From Trachythela sp. YZ-2020 (Eukaryota > Cnidaria > Anthozoa > Malacalcyonacea > Clavulariidae): a stretch of DNA of 64,000 nt. The position numbers and the translations under genes are program-made. A model generated the notes under the pieces. That model did not search any database, was not told the origin of the DNA, and saw only the letters and a program-made list of their open reading frames with translations. Numbering within the stretch: the first letter of the stretch is position 1; every line of letters begins with the position of its first letter. The DNA is taken from the NCBI GenBank assembly GCA_016169945.1, contig JADLSH010000256.1:496001-560000 (forward strand). Direction: 5' to 3'. Below, piece by piece: positions 1-11,577 of the stretch.

Positions 1-169
1 TAATTATTTTACTCTTCGTAATTTTAATGCCAGTCAATTTTTCATCATGGAGAAAGTGTTGGGCATTAAATAGTAAATGGGGAAATTTGAATTATTAACT
101 TTAATTATAAAAACTGAACTATAGCTAAAATAATTATGTTTTCTGTTTTTGGTAATCTCTCAATACCAG

Positions 170-2218
170 TTGAACAGACGACCAAGAATGGCACGGAAAT
201 ACCAACAGAACAGAGCACTCAACCCGCGACACGTTTAAACAACACCGCAACTTATACCACATCAAAACCTGGATGTAAAGGCAAGTCGATCGAGAATAGA
301 TACGGGGAGTTGATATTAATTATGGCGTTTACGTATACCCGATGTTGTGGACACTTTGTGGGTGTTTGTGAGACATTGATGTGTACCTTTCTCCTCTGGG
401 ACCAGGGTTTAAATCTTGCAATATGCAGTTGTAGGATTATTATTTCACCTCAGTCACATGCGAGAAGAGTGCTTCCAGTCTCAATGTATCAAACACCAAA
501 TGTTTTCTCCGGGTACTCCAGTTTCTTCCGGTAGTAAAATATGAGCAATAAAGGATTGCCCTTACTAGTTTAAGTTTGGTTCAATAATAGTTTAATAGAT
601 CATTTACACATCAAATTGGGATGCGTATTACAATTAAGGCTGTCCACAAGATGCTCGGCAACTTTGGAGCAACTTTTCCGATTTCAGGCAACTAACTTTT
701 TTTCCATCGAGCAACATCTTATTTTAAGACAATAGCTTAAAGTAAAACGAATGAATTAGGAATATTTAAAAGTTTAAATGTTGTTTGTTCCGGTTTTTGA
801 TCGCTTTTTGTTCCGCCGTATAGCTGTTCCAATTTGTAAGATTTGTTCATGAGTGCATACTTATGGGATGCAGATCCTAAATATCTCTGCAATTCAGATT
901 TTTACTGATGCTGCAATTGCCCGGCTTGTCGAAGAATGTCATAACACGAAAATAAATAATCATAAACATTTTCTATACTTATTCGATCCATTGAGGGAGG
1001 AAGATATACACTAGCCACAGCGATCCTCGAAAATGCCAGTGGGGCCACTTCGGGCGCACAGTTAGCCACTAACATTCGAAGTTTGGGTCAGAGAGATCAT
1101 TACGAGTTTTCATTTAAATCTCTTCACGTCTAGGGAGAACTGATTAGAACTGATGGAGCTATCCAGTATAAATAGAGTTAGCTTAGTTTAGTTTCCTTCG
1201 ATAATAACACATGCAGAAGCAATAAAAGATGACCCTGATATTCTCTTTTTTACAATAAATTTTATTAGCAAAATCAACAAATACAATTGTAATGTTCCTC
1301 GTTGTTCTTCTCATTGTGGTTGTTGTCATATCTGTAATTATACTATACAAAATACGACGCCAGACTCGCCGGAAGTTATCGACCAGTGTTCCTCAAGTAG
1401 ACACAGTTGAAATGCAAAATGAAACAGCTGCAGAACCATCACAAAATAATCAGGTATGTGTTTCTTGCAGTCATACTCTTCAGAATTTGGTTTTTCAAAT
1501 GGAAAAAGAGGCTTACTCTGGAATTTTAAATTATATTTTCTCGCAGCGAGTTTTTGTGAGTTACAATTCCAGAGAACACGTTGTCTTTTCCCCGCTGAGT
1601 TAACTTTTTGTAGTAGAAAACTATATCCCTTATTGATAAATGGAGGCCAGTTAAGTATATCCCTTATTATTCCAGTGTTACAACAGAAAGAAACCTAAAC
1701 TGAACTAAATGTATTTACGTTGTTCTCTCTAGAGATCCAGTGAGGGCCATTCCTTGTTGCCCTCAGAGGAAATGGAGAAAACCTGCCGTGTTTGGCAGAG
1801 TCAAACTTGAGGCACTCTTCTGAAATTATAACCAGACAACTGCATGTTGCAGGAATCAAACCTGATCACAGAGGTGAAAGACACATCACATCACTTTTAT
1901 TTATACCAAATTGTCAAACAGGGTCAAGATCACATTGTTCCAGATGATGCAGAAGCATGTCCATACGAAGTAGTCCAAATATCGCCACCTTCTGTTTACG
2001 CCGAGCTTGACAAAAACCGAAGAGGCGAGAGAGAAACAACAGATGATGATACCTACCAAAAACTGATAAAACATGACTCAGATTATGTAATACCAGCTGA
2101 AGGTCACACAGAAACATACGAAGAAGTTGGAAAGGAAAAAACGCCCCCTGACTACACGGAACTGGACAACGCAAAACGTGACCAGAAAGATAAGTCCTCT
2201 TACCAAAAACTGATGTAA
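170..2218 (+). CDS. Single-pass receptor, 3' part: Ser/Thr stalk, TM helix, multi-tyrosine cytoplasmic tail
   Basis: Three stretches read as one plus-strand gene. Exon 170-274 follows a CCAG acceptor and encodes a Ser/Thr/Asn-rich stalk. Its donor (GT at 275) leaves one base, and the next exon, 1269-1453, starts with the two bases that complete the codon. That exon encodes about 18 hydrophobic residues (VVLLIVVVVISVIIL), then basic stop-transfer residues (KIRRQTRRK), and ends in phase 0 at CAG/GTATGT. The tail ends at TAA 2216-2218 and carries YEVV, YAEL, YQKL, YVIP, YEEV, YTEL and YQKL. The arrangement is that of a type I signalling receptor whose tail could recruit SH2-domain proteins; similar tails are common in cnidarian Ig or EGF receptors. 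A linker exon probably starts at 1733 (RSSEGHSLLPSEE), but it runs into a stop, so the splicing between 1733 and about 1922 is unresolved. The ectodomain lies left of the window, so the ligand is unknown. A polyA-like AATAAA lies near 2346. Confidence 0.6.
275..1268. other. Intron with SINE-like repeat remnants
   Basis: This is the intron between the stalk and TM exons of the receptor. At 340-540 lies a degenerate dispersed repeat ending in a TTTTCTCCGGGTACTCC block, which recurs at 2691-2720. A second repeat-like stretch, at about 1010-1195, ends in AGTATAAATAGAGTTAGC. No coding potential is seen. Confidence 0.4.
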
Positions 2219-2574
2219 TATTTTAAATCCGAGTTAGTATGTAGTAGAACTTGCTGCGAGAACTTCCGTTCATTTTGAATTTTTGAGGTCTTTGAAATGA
2301 CATGCGAATTTATACGTCAGCGGGTATCTAGCATCATAATGTGAGATAAATAAAGCATTAAAATTTAGGATTAATGTTAGGATAAAGGTTATTTTAAGAT
2401 AGCGATTGGTATTCGGATTAAGGTTAGCATTAGGTTTATCTGGAATAGTTTAAGGGAAGAATCGATGTATTTAAATTAAGGTTGTTAATTATTATGGAAA
2501 TACAACCAATAAAGTTTATGTTGGCTGAGTGTCGTAGCTATTTTAGGAAATGAGCAAACCGCTGTCTGTCGTGT

Positions 2575-2830
2575 AGCACGGGTGGCGGAAGCGGTTAGCG
2601 CGCTGCCTCTTACCACTGAGTTGAGCCTGTTTCACAACAGGTCGAGGTCACTGTTGGTACTCGAATGAGATCGGTAGTGTGCTTCGAGGGTTTTCCCCGG
2701 GTACTCCGGTTTCCTCCCTCTAATACTAACCCTTAGGAACTAACAATGGGGCCACAGTAATTGGCTGACGCTGTTGTGGACTCCCTGCCATTGAGGCGAA
2801 GTTGAATAAAATTAAATTAAATTAAAAAAA
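2575..2830 (+). repeat. tRNA-derived SINE-like repeat
   Basis: A tRNA-like head (GGTGGCGGAAGCGGTTAGCG, then CGCTGCCTCTTACCACTGAG) resembles a pol III A box with an anticodon arm. It is followed by a body with the CCCCGGGTACTCCGGTTTCC block and an A-rich AAATTAAATTAAA tail at 2812-2830. The anticodon-to-T-arm fold is too degraded for a tRNA gene. The shared block at 503-530 marks a second family member. Confidence 0.5.
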
Positions 2831-2937
2831 ATTAAGGCAAAAGTGATTGTGTCGACGCCTATGTACATAAAACACTTGTACGAAGAGCATTTTGAGTTCA
2901 ATTGTCCGTGCCAGTGTTAAAGTGTTAACGAATGGTC

Positions 2938-3502
2938 AGATGAATTTTTGTTATGGGATAAACATATTGATAAAATTGCTAAAAAGGTTTCATCTGGAAT
3001 CGGAGCGATCAGAAAGCTCAAATCTTGTGTGGATCATAATACATTAATTGGTGCTTACAATGCACTCATTTTGCCACACATTAACTATTGCTGCGAAGTT
3101 TGGGATACTATTGGTATCACACTTTCTGATCGTCTCCAGACATTACAAAACGGGGCTGCTAGAGTGATTACCGGTCGTAAAAACGAACACGGTTAATCTG
3201 GACTTGCTTTAAATGAACTAAAATGGAAAACTTTGAAAGAACGCAGAACTCAATTTGTAACAAGTCTTATGTATAAAATAACTAATGATCTTGCGCCCAA
3301 ACGACTAAACGATATTAAGCTAGAGACGTCTTCCTCTCAGCATTATAATTTACGAGGCTCTACCACAAAGCTCTGTCTGCCCAAACCTAAGACTGAATAT
3401 CTTAAAAAAGGTCGTAGTTACAGAGGAGCAAAATTGTGGAGTAGCCTCCCAGACGAACTAAGAAATAAACAATCTCTTAGTCAATTCACAGTTAATAGAT
3501 GA
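2938..3502 (+). pseudogene. 5'-truncated CR1/L2-like LINE, reverse transcriptase C-terminus
   Basis: The reading frame matches the post-catalytic C-terminal part of a LINE reverse transcriptase: WDKHIDKIAKKVSSG, YNALILPHINYCCEVWD, LQNGAARVITGR, then SYRGAKLWSSLPDEL. The same family lies on the minus strand at 22078-22815 with near-identical motifs. The frame is broken by one in-frame TAA at 3194-3196, where the sister copy has Gln. Everything upstream of this segment is absent, as expected for aborted reverse transcription. It is not a functional gene. Confidence 0.85.
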
Positions 3503-3689
3503 AGAGGTCAATTTAACTCAAGTGTGCGACGCCTGACCACTTAGATAAAGTTAGATAAATTTGTGAACTTAATAATTTGTTGCAGATGCAATGGCAGTAA
3601 TTACCGAGGCAACAGCCCGAAGCGCCGTTCCCGGCGATAGCCCGGGGGGAGGGTACTAATTCACTCGGTTACTTATCACGCACGGAGAA

Positions 3690-4125
3690 AAGGAAAGCCA
3701 TGGAAGATCTAAAGTTAATCAATAATCGCGGGCGCGAGGTTCATGGTTGGTGGGTGGTCATCTCACTGGTTTCAAAAGTCATCACAGAAATTTGTCCGAC
3801 ATCTACATTGTCCAAAATAGATTTTATCTGGGCAAGGAGATGGGAGATATTAGTCTTAGCGCCCATTATATCGTACTGTTTAAGGCACCAAGAGATAAAC
3901 AACAAATCTCTACACTTGCAAGATAAATTAATCCTGGCAAAGTGCGAGAGTTTGTTAGGAGTTATGAAGAAACTACGGGTGGTCCTCATGGATATTTGAT
4001 GTTGGATTTAAAAATTACAACAGATGATCAACAACTACTCAAAACAAATGTACTGCCAGGCACAACTGATGCCTTAGTCGAATATGTGCGTAAACAGTGC
4101 TATCATCAACCACCTTTCCTATAAT
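3690..4125 (+). pseudogene. Relic of a virus-like or large-transposon ATPase-type protein (C-terminal part)
   Basis: A frame from about 3773 to 4123 reads SHHRNLSDIYIVQNRF, LSAHYIVLFKAPRDKQQ, then HGYLMLDLKITTDD. This combination is typical of a protein family scattered through invertebrate genomes in virus-like or Polinton-like elements. I believe that family is a packaging-type P-loop ATPase, from its C-terminal half, but no Walker A motif is present here, so the assignment is inference. An in-frame TAA at 3924-3926 breaks the relic, and it has no recognisable partner genes or terminal repeats nearby. It is a decayed fragment. Confidence 0.4.
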
Positions 4126-4199
4126 ACCGAGCAGCGAATACAAGAGATCATTGAAGCACCACAGCTACCGTGGGTGAAAAAGCAAGCTACATTCTGACC

Positions 4200-4655
4200 A
4201 ACTAAGGGACTGTTTATATGAAAGCCCGGCTGACTGGCTCGCTGACCGGGCCAGCCCGGTAAGTGGGATGAATTTGTGTTGTGTTCATATGAGAAAATTT
4301 CATCCCGGCAGGCGGACATTGACATTGTTTTGAAAGTTCTTAAAAATAGCTCGCAGACAAATTGGCGGCGGCGTCTCTTTCAACTTTCATCCTGGCAACC
4401 GGGTTGACCCGGTTAGTGAGTGTTTATGTGAGGAAATTTTCATCTCGGTAAGCGAGATCTCGCCTTTTTCAAGCGAGATCTCGGGAACCGGGCCAAACCG
4501 GTTCCCGCCAAAATTACGCGAGAATTCCTTTCTAGAGTTTGCCGGGCTAGCCCACCCCACCTGGAGCAAATGACAAACGCACTGGCCCAGCAAAGAGACC
4601 AGCCCATTTTACTGGGCCAGCCCGTTTAACCGGATCAGCCCATAAGAAAACTTGT
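4200..4655. repeat. GC-rich palindromic repeat (CCCGG/CCGGG-rich)
   Basis: A GC-rich island in AT-rich DNA, made of short inverted motifs: GACCGGGCCAGCCCGG, CAACCGGGTTGACCCGG, CGAGATCTCG twice and GGTTCCCG/CGGGAACC. Phrases such as GTTTATATGA recur at both sides. It looks like a dispersed non-coding element. The open frames through it are by-products of composition. Confidence 0.45.
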
Positions 4656-4823
4656 AATTTGAAATGTACGCGAGTTATAAGAGGGGGGAGGTAGTGCAAT
4701 TTTTATGCAAATATTATTACTCCTTATTTCATTTTCCGCAGTAATTGGCTTAGCTGTTGCGGTATTCCCGCCTTCTATTACTTTTGATGCTACAATTTTT
4801 TCATATTTAGTTGAGGTTACTTA

Positions 4824-4980
4824 TTATGTTATATGTAAACAACGAGTTTGAGTGTTTCATCAGGGGATCCAAACACGAGAAAACGGTATGAAACACGAGC
4901 GCGAAGCGCGAGTGTTTTATTGTTTTCGAGTGTTTGGTCCCCTGATGAAACACGAGAAACGAGTTGTTTACACAACATCT
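4824..4980. repeat. Foldback MITE, about 155 bp
   Basis: A near-perfect palindrome. The left arm begins GTAAACAACGAGTTTGAGTG and the right arm ends as its reverse complement (GAGTTGTTTAC). The core is CACGAGCGCGAAGCGCGAGTG. The repeated GTGTTTCATCAGGG/CCCTGATGAAACAC blocks resemble the GTGTTTGG...CTGATCC blocks of the palindrome at 59195-59380, so both may belong to one family. Confidence 0.65.
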
Positions 4981-5814
4981 CAAACGAAAACATTTCATTG
5001 GCTTTTCAATTTATTAAGCTCTAACGGGGGACCTATGAAAGTAATTTTTTTTTGTGTTTTGACTTGAATTTGTAATTAGGATCTCAGTTATTAGATGAAA
5101 ACCGTTTTTCATCTAACAACGGTGATGGTATATGATTTTTAGCGTGTTTCCTTGCGGTATCCAACCTCAATCATGTGACGAATTAGGGTGAGTTCATTCG
5201 CTAATTTGCTCATGAATTATTAATGAGTTTTAGATGATGATGATAATGATCTTTAATCAGAAGTCAACTTCACAAGAAGGTGTTTTACAATTGAGTCCTG
5301 TATAGATTAAAATATGTACATAAATTATGATAGAATTAATTACGACTAAAACTGTATGCATGATAAAGGTATTTATACTACACAACTTATTTCGGGAAAT
5401 GTTATTTCAATAAACGTTGCGAGTTAATTCGTCGAGATTATTCCAGTCATCTGCTGATCTATTCACAGTGGACATTAGACCCCAGTTTGTCTTAGACCTA
5501 GTTTCACGTATGTTGTCCTTATATACTTCTAGTATTCTTATTATTATGAAAGTCTTTGTTTTCTTTAAGGTTAAAATCATGTAGAAATATATTGTTTGCA
5601 CATTTATACATAAAAATAGCACGATGTTGAGATCTCCGTGCTTCCAATGGTTTCCATGAAAGTTGCCTGAGCGCATAAAATTGTAATTATTTGAGTTCAA
5701 TTCGACTCAATGCTGCTCACAATCAGCATTTTTTTATGTTTACGTCCTACCCCCTCCAATCAAAAGGAGGAATGGTCGAATGAATTGAAAGGCTGTATGA
5801 ATTGAAATTATAAA
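4981..5814. other. No gene recognised
   Basis: AT-rich sequence without a convincing open frame, splice pattern or repeat structure. The frame at 5407-5700 on the minus strand has no recognisable motif and low-complexity composition, so it is not called. Confidence 0.4.
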
Positions 5815-8463
5815 ACCACACAGTCAGCCATTTTTTGTTATTTCTGTGTATAGACCTCCTAGTGCAGAAACTGAATTTTTTACTCATCTTGAAAGCTTTA
5901 TTCAAGCAATTGATGATGAAAACAAAGAAGTTGTTATTCTTGGGGATCTAAATTGTGACCTACTTAAGATAAATTCGGATCAAGCAACTAAGTCACTTAA
6001 AGCAATATATGAAATGTATCAACTATCGCAGTTGATTGAAGAATCTACTCGGGTAACTATGACAACTTCCAGTCTTCTTGATCACTTTGTTACCAATAAA
6101 CCAGAAAATATCTGTAATTCTGGGGTAATTGACACAGGAATTAGTGATCACAGTCTTATATTTGCAATTAGAAAAATTAACATGGCTAAGAAACATCAAA
6201 GAAACATTGTTGAGATTAGAAATATGAAAATAATTCTGATGATCCCGATAGCATGTGGGACATTTTGAAGCAATTATTTCTTGAAGTTTTGAATAAACAT
6301 GCACCTTAAATTTTGCAATGTAAAAAAATAAAGTCAAGTAGAATTCCATGGATTACAAAAAATATTAAAAAGTTAATAAATGAGAGAGACAAGCTTAAAA
6401 GAAAGGCTATTATCACAAAACTTGAATCAGACTGGCAAAATTTAAAAAAAGCAAGAAACAAAGTAAACATAGAACTAAAAAATGCCAAAACAGAATACTA
6501 TTCTAGTAGGATTGCAAATCAAAAACAATGTCCAAAGGAGGCATGGAAAACAATAAATTCTTTGTTAGGCCGTAAAAATAGATCTACTCAGGTAAATGAG
6601 TTAAATATGTGTGAGGAAACTTTACAAAGTCCTGAGGAAATTGCTGAAGGCTTTAATAAATTCTTCTCAGACATTGGTCCAAGTTTAGCAAGTGAAATTA
6701 ATAACTCTGAAAGTAATTTTCTACAATACATTAAAACATCTGAATCTGAATTCACTAATTTCAAAGCTGTAACTGTAGACAACATATATCATCTCCTCCG
6801 AGGCCTTTCAAGTTTCAAAGCAACTGGTATAGACAACATCTCCAGTAAAATTATTAAATTAGCATCACCTATTATTTCTAGCTCATTAACTTATATATTT
6901 AATCAAACCATGACCTTATGCTCTTTTCCAACTGAATGGAAAGTAGCAAGGGTCACACCACTGTATAAAAGTGGTCAACGAAATTTACCACGAAACTACA
7001 GACCTATTTCAGTTTTACCCGCCATAAGCAAAATTATGGAAAGGATTCTCTACAATCAATTGTATGATTACTTAACCCAAAATGAACTGCTTTCCGAAAA
7101 TCAATTTGGATAGAAAGCAATTCAGTTTGGTAGTATTCATTGATCTAAAAAAAGCATTTGATACTGTGGATCACCAAATTCTACTTAAAAAACTAGAACT
7201 TTGCGGAATCAAAGGGAATGCATATTTACTATTGAAATCATATCTTTTTAACCGAAATCAAAAATGTAGAGTGAATGGATTTGTTTCATCTGAGCGCAAG
7301 ATTAAATGTGGTGTTCCTCAAGGCTCAATATTGGGGCCTTTGTTCCTTCTACTATACATAAATGATTTACCACAATGCTTAAATGAAACTAGGTCCCGAT
7401 TATTTGCTGATGACACAAATTTAACAGCCACGGGTGATACTATAGATGATGTTGAAGTTGCTATGAACACAGACTTAGAGAACCTTAGAAAATGGTTAAT
7501 AGCAAACAAGCTTAGTCTCAATGTTGCAAAAACTGAATTCATGCTAATTGGATCAAAACCAATGATAAATAGTGTCTCGAATCATCAGATTAAAGTTAAT
7601 ATAGACAAAACACCAATTAAACAAGTTTTTGAATGCAAGACATTAGGAGTAACTGTTTATCAACATCTCTCCTGGAAAAAAAATACTGAAAATGTATGTA
7701 AGAAAATAAATTCAGGACTCGGTGCCCTTCGTCGTTTGAGGGAATTTGTTGACAGAGACTCGCTTCTCTCTGTTTACAATGCAATAGTGCAACCATACTA
7801 CAATTATTGTTGTGAAGTATGGAATGTGTTTGGTGAAACCCAGTCAACAAGACTACAAAAACTGCATAATAGAGCAGCTCGCATAATTACATATTCGAGC
7901 AATGAAGTTCATCATGATATCGTGTTAAACGAATTAGGATGGCAACCACTTAAAACGCAACGAATAAAAGCAAAGGCTAAGGTTATGTTTCAAATTTTAA
8001 ATAACATGGGACCAAAGAGTCTCAGAAACCTTTTTACTAACAAAAACGAAACGACAAGTTACAATCTTCGGAACGTTTAATCGGCCGTTTGTTTGCCACA
8101 ACCTCGTACAAACGACATGAAAAAGAATTGCATGTTTGATGGAGCATTCATATGGAACTCTTTACCAAAGGAAATAAGAGAAAGCAAATCACTGCAAATC
8201 TTTGAACACAAAATCGCTACTCACAACTGCTAATAACCAGTTGTAAATAATTTGTAAAATACCGTAACTTTATTCTTATTGGATTATTGGTATATTAATA
8301 CCTTAGTTGATACTTTATACTTTTTTAGACGGCTTGAAAGATTATTTCTACTTGTACTAGTTTATATTTAATACTTCTCTTTATCGATGTACACGCCTTT
8401 CATGGAAACCAGCTTTTGTTGATGCTATTAGCGTGTATAAATAAAATCTATCTATCTATCTAT
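5815..8463 (+). mobile_element. CR1/L2-like non-LTR retrotransposon, inactivated
   Basis: The element carries the C-terminal half of an APE-type endonuclease (5838-6228; VYRPP, GDLNCDL, SLLDHFVTNKPE, SDHSLIF), then a reverse transcriptase (6313-8233) with RPISVLPAISKIMERIL, FIDLKKAFDTVDHQ, GVPQGSILGPLLFLLYIND-like and FADD motifs, and a 3' UTR ending in a (TCTA)n tail at 8446-8463. The endonuclease N-terminus and any ORF1 are missing. Lesions seen: a deletion or frameshift near 6228, TAA at 6307-6309, a deletion at about 7108 that joins NQFG to DRKQF, and TAA at 8078-8080. The simple-repeat tail is typical of the CR1/L2 group. It cannot move by itself. Confidence 0.85.
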
Positions 8464-8760
8464 CAGTAGGTTACCAGAATGATGAGATGGTAAGTCGAGG
8501 ATTGTGCGGGCAGCTTTATTCTGTAGGACCTGTAACTCTGCCATTTGTGAAGTATTTAGTCGATCTCCCCAAATTATATCACCATAGTCTGATACAGGTA
8601 AAATCGGACTTTTGTAAAACAAAATCCTCGCATGTAATAGCAGTAGATGTTTGATACGCCTAAGCAATGCTAATTATTTTGTTGATTTTACCTCTAATAT
8701 GATCTATGTGATTTCTCCATGTAAAATGATTGTTAATTCTGATTCCCAAATACTATACAC
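8464..8760 (-). pseudogene. LINE reverse transcriptase remnant, antisense
   Basis: The minus-strand frame 8452-8667 reads LLRRIKHLLLLHARILFYKS, YGDIIWGD and LQVLQNKAARTILDLP, the thumb/C-terminal region of a LINE reverse transcriptase. Related but frame-shifted sequence continues to about 8755 (GIRINN-like). This family differs from the plus-strand LINE that abuts it at 8463, so that LINE probably inserted beside or into this older copy. Confidence 0.7.
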
Positions 8761-8765
8761 ACCAT

Positions 8766-9040
8766 ATACTGGCATCACTCCCATCCTAAATATACAACTT
8801 GCGGTTGACGCTCAGCAGCTGGACTCCGTAGCTCAGCTGGTTAGAGCGCTGCACCGGAATCGCAGGGCCGCAGGGTTCAATTCCTGCCAGAGGGCTAAGT
8901 TGCATTTTTCGCAACTGCTCCAGGCTAGTTCTACAAAATGTATATATATATATTTCCGTTCGGGTATTCAATCTACCAAAACCATTTACTATTGATCCTA
9001 TCGAACGAGATGCCGAGAAAAACCTTGACTTTACCCTTAC
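8766..9040 (+). repeat. tRNA-derived SINE, copy 1 of a tandem pair
   Basis: It contains a pol III A box (TAGCTCAGCTGG, 8829-8840) and B box (GGTTCAATTCC). D-arm and T-arm sequences pair as in a tRNA, and an anticodon-like stem CTGC/GCAG surrounds a CCGGAAT loop. The acceptor stem does not pair well and C replaces U33, so this is a SINE head and not a working tRNA gene. The body (AAGTTGCATTTTTCGCAACT hairpin, then TATATATA and ATTTCCGTTCGG) is shared with copy 2. Confidence 0.65.
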
Positions 9041-9270
9041 ACCATATAATGGCATCACTCCCATCCTATATACCGAAATTGCAGTTGACGCTCAGCACCT
9101 GGACTATGTAGCTCATTTGGTTAGAGCGCAGGCCGCAGATTCAATTCCTGCCAGAGGGCTAAGTTGCATTTTTCGCAACTGCTCCTGGCTAGGTCTACAA
9201 AAATGTATATATATTTCCGTTCGGCTATTCCATCTACCAAAACCATTTACTATTCATTTTGAATTGTTTA
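9041..9270 (+). repeat. tRNA-derived SINE, copy 2 with deleted anticodon arm
   Basis: Copy 2 repeats the flank of copy 1 (ATGGCATCACTCCCATCCTA) about 280 bp later, followed by the A box (TAGCTCATTTGG), but it jumps from GAGCGCAGG straight to the T-arm (GATTCAATTCC), losing the anticodon stem-loop. The same tail hairpin and ATTTCCGTTCGG motif follow. Confidence 0.6.
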
Positions 9271-10337
9271 ACATTTTGAAAAAGTTGATAAGTTACGTTA
9301 AAATTTGGACTTTTTGATAACTATTCAAAACCTTGGTACACCGCGCAGTAATAACTTAAACATTTATTCTCTAAGCCTAGGTTATTTTACTCCTCCTTCT
9401 AAGACTTCAATGGTAGTGTTCATCCGGCTACTTTAGCTAAATGTGTAGCCAACCTTCTATGGGGAAAACTAGGAATTAACCATTTGAATATGGATTTTAC
9501 ATGTTAATACAGTTTATACTGATACATTGCTAACTAGTGAGAAATGCATGCATGTATCTTCATTGTTTGAATTTTTAGAGCGACTTCCATCATGATATGA
9601 TATCATGATGTATGGAGTCACCAATCAAGCACACGCGCAAACATAATACAGTCAACCTATGGTCTTTACAAACATTTAATGAACATTTGGGAAAGGGGTA
9701 TATGGGATAAAAATACCATTAAACACAATTTCGTATGTCTGCATATATTGGAATGAAGTAAATTACGTCTATATTCTCTCTCAATTATCTATAGGCAATG
9801 GTAGATATGCTATGAGAGTCTAAGAAGGAATGGCTTTCTCAACACAGGCCTGAGATAACGACGCATTCTCTTCAAGCTGTGCGCAGAGATACAAAAGCGC
9901 GTGGTGGTACAACCATTGCCATAGCGCAAATTTAAATGGTGTTTATTAGCAAGAAGATGATTTGCCTACCTCGTACAGACAAGGTATAATTTGGAAATAA
10001 TGGATGGGACAGCATTATTTACTGAAAAAAGTAAGAATGAAAATAATACTGAACTCGATCTCATGAATGTTATGCAATATATATTAAAGAGAAGGGTCAT
10101 TACCTTATAATGCCAGGTAGTTATCTGGGCAACGCAAATATCATTTTTATTCAATGAGAATAGTCACAATGGAAGACGTTTAAAGAACTGGGTTAGTTAA
10201 AGTGATATATTTGAGTGCTTAGAGAATCAAACTACCTGAAACATTTTACAAAAACTTCGACGTTTTGAGCGAATTAAGTTTGCTCTGCAAGTTAGGTAGT
10301 TAAATCTTGTAATCTTTCAAGTACATCGTTTATTGCA
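9271..10337. other. No gene recognised; one short perfect palindrome
   Basis: AT-rich sequence without a supported gene. A 23-bp perfect palindrome with 11-bp arms (CATCATGATAT/ATATCATGATG around a single G) lies at 9588-9610. Confidence 0.4.
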
Positions 10338-11326
10338 GTGGCGTGGCTGGCTCAAAATAATGGTCCCGCCAAAAGCGGGATCCTGGCGCCTTTGGGGCGA
10401 CCATGCTAGGGGGTCTGGGGACATGCCCCCAGGGAAAATGAACCTCGGAAATTTCCTGCGATTTTGAGGGTGGAAGGATGTCACTAGACAAAGTTTCAAT
10501 ACACTTCTGAAAGGAGTATTTTGCCTTGGTAAAATACAACAAAATGCCATCTGGCTCAGAGAAGATCTGTGTGGGCTCAGAGAAGTGCAGTGTTAGGCAA
10601 AAATATTGCCCTTATTCTTAATCGTTAAATTGGTCGCTCGTTAACACATAACAATAGCATTTTGTTCGCAGTTAGTCGAACAGAGAAAGGCCTTATCAAC
10701 AACGCATTTACAATATAGGATTCACATAGTTGAATAGCAACAGGATTCGTCACGCTCGTTGAAGCCATTGTATACAAATCACAAAAGCAATATCAAATAT
10801 GATATGAATAATAATATGATATGACCTACCGTCACAGTCGTGAATACTCATGCAGAAAGCTTCGTGAGAAAGGCTGAATATTAACAACCTCAGCTCCGCC
10901 TTGATAAAATAGCGGGACTTCGGCATTAAAAACATCCGTTCTGGGCATGCGCTGCGCCAATTATCCAACCAGAAACCAGAATTTCTTGTATAAAATAGTA
11001 TTGCATATCCCGTCATATGAAAATCAGCGGAACACGAGACATGCGATTACACGAATTGCGCGAGTAAGCAATAAATTGCGTGGAAATTAGCTAAATCTGG
11101 TTTTCAGTTGCTAGGCAACCTAGAGGTCAAAGAGCAGACGGCAACATTGCGTAAAATTTAAATAAATAACACATGAGCACTGAAAAATGATCATAATTAA
11201 TATTTAAATTTTCAGAATAAGCAAAGCTTTGGTTTTGGTTTCACTATAAAACATTCCTCATTTTGTTTGGAAATTTTTAGTCCCGCCAAGCGGGACAGCG
11301 GGACAGCGGGACCGCTAGCTACGCCA
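10338..11326. mobile_element. Non-autonomous element with inverted ends TTGGCGTAGCTAGC-like
   Basis: The left end GTGGCGTGGCTGGC (10338) and the right end GCTAGCTACGCCAA (11326) are inverted copies. Each is followed inward by GGTCCCGC and CCCGC repeats (10362-10381 and 11280-11312). The interior has no transposase. The short GC-rich ORFs at 10317-10550 on the minus strand lie in the terminal region and are not genes. Confidence 0.5.
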
Positions 11327-11577
11327 ATGCTACCTACACTGAAACCACACATTCGACGTTATAAATATGAAACTGTCATAAATACTCTAAAAACTCGCGT
11401 CTAAAAATCAAGATTTTAAGAACCTGTTATACGCCCTAGAACCTTTATGAACACGTATTATGCAAAAACATTAGTAAATGAAAGAAAATATATTATTAGC
11501 TCTACAAAGTGACGAGTTTGGCAATTGTCATGCCTACAAAGCAATGACACTGCCAATGTCATCTAAATATAACATAA

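Noticed and set aside
136..534. 132-residue ORF as one protein
   Set aside because: Only 170-274 behaves as an exon; the rest is intron and a SINE-like repeat.
8825..8900. A functional tRNA gene
   Set aside because: A and B boxes are present, but the acceptor stem does not pair, U33 is C, and a second copy lacks the anticodon arm, so it is a SINE head.
10317..10550. Pair of minus-strand ORFs
   Set aside because: They lie in the GC-rich terminal region of an inverted-repeat element and overlap in two frames without domain signal.
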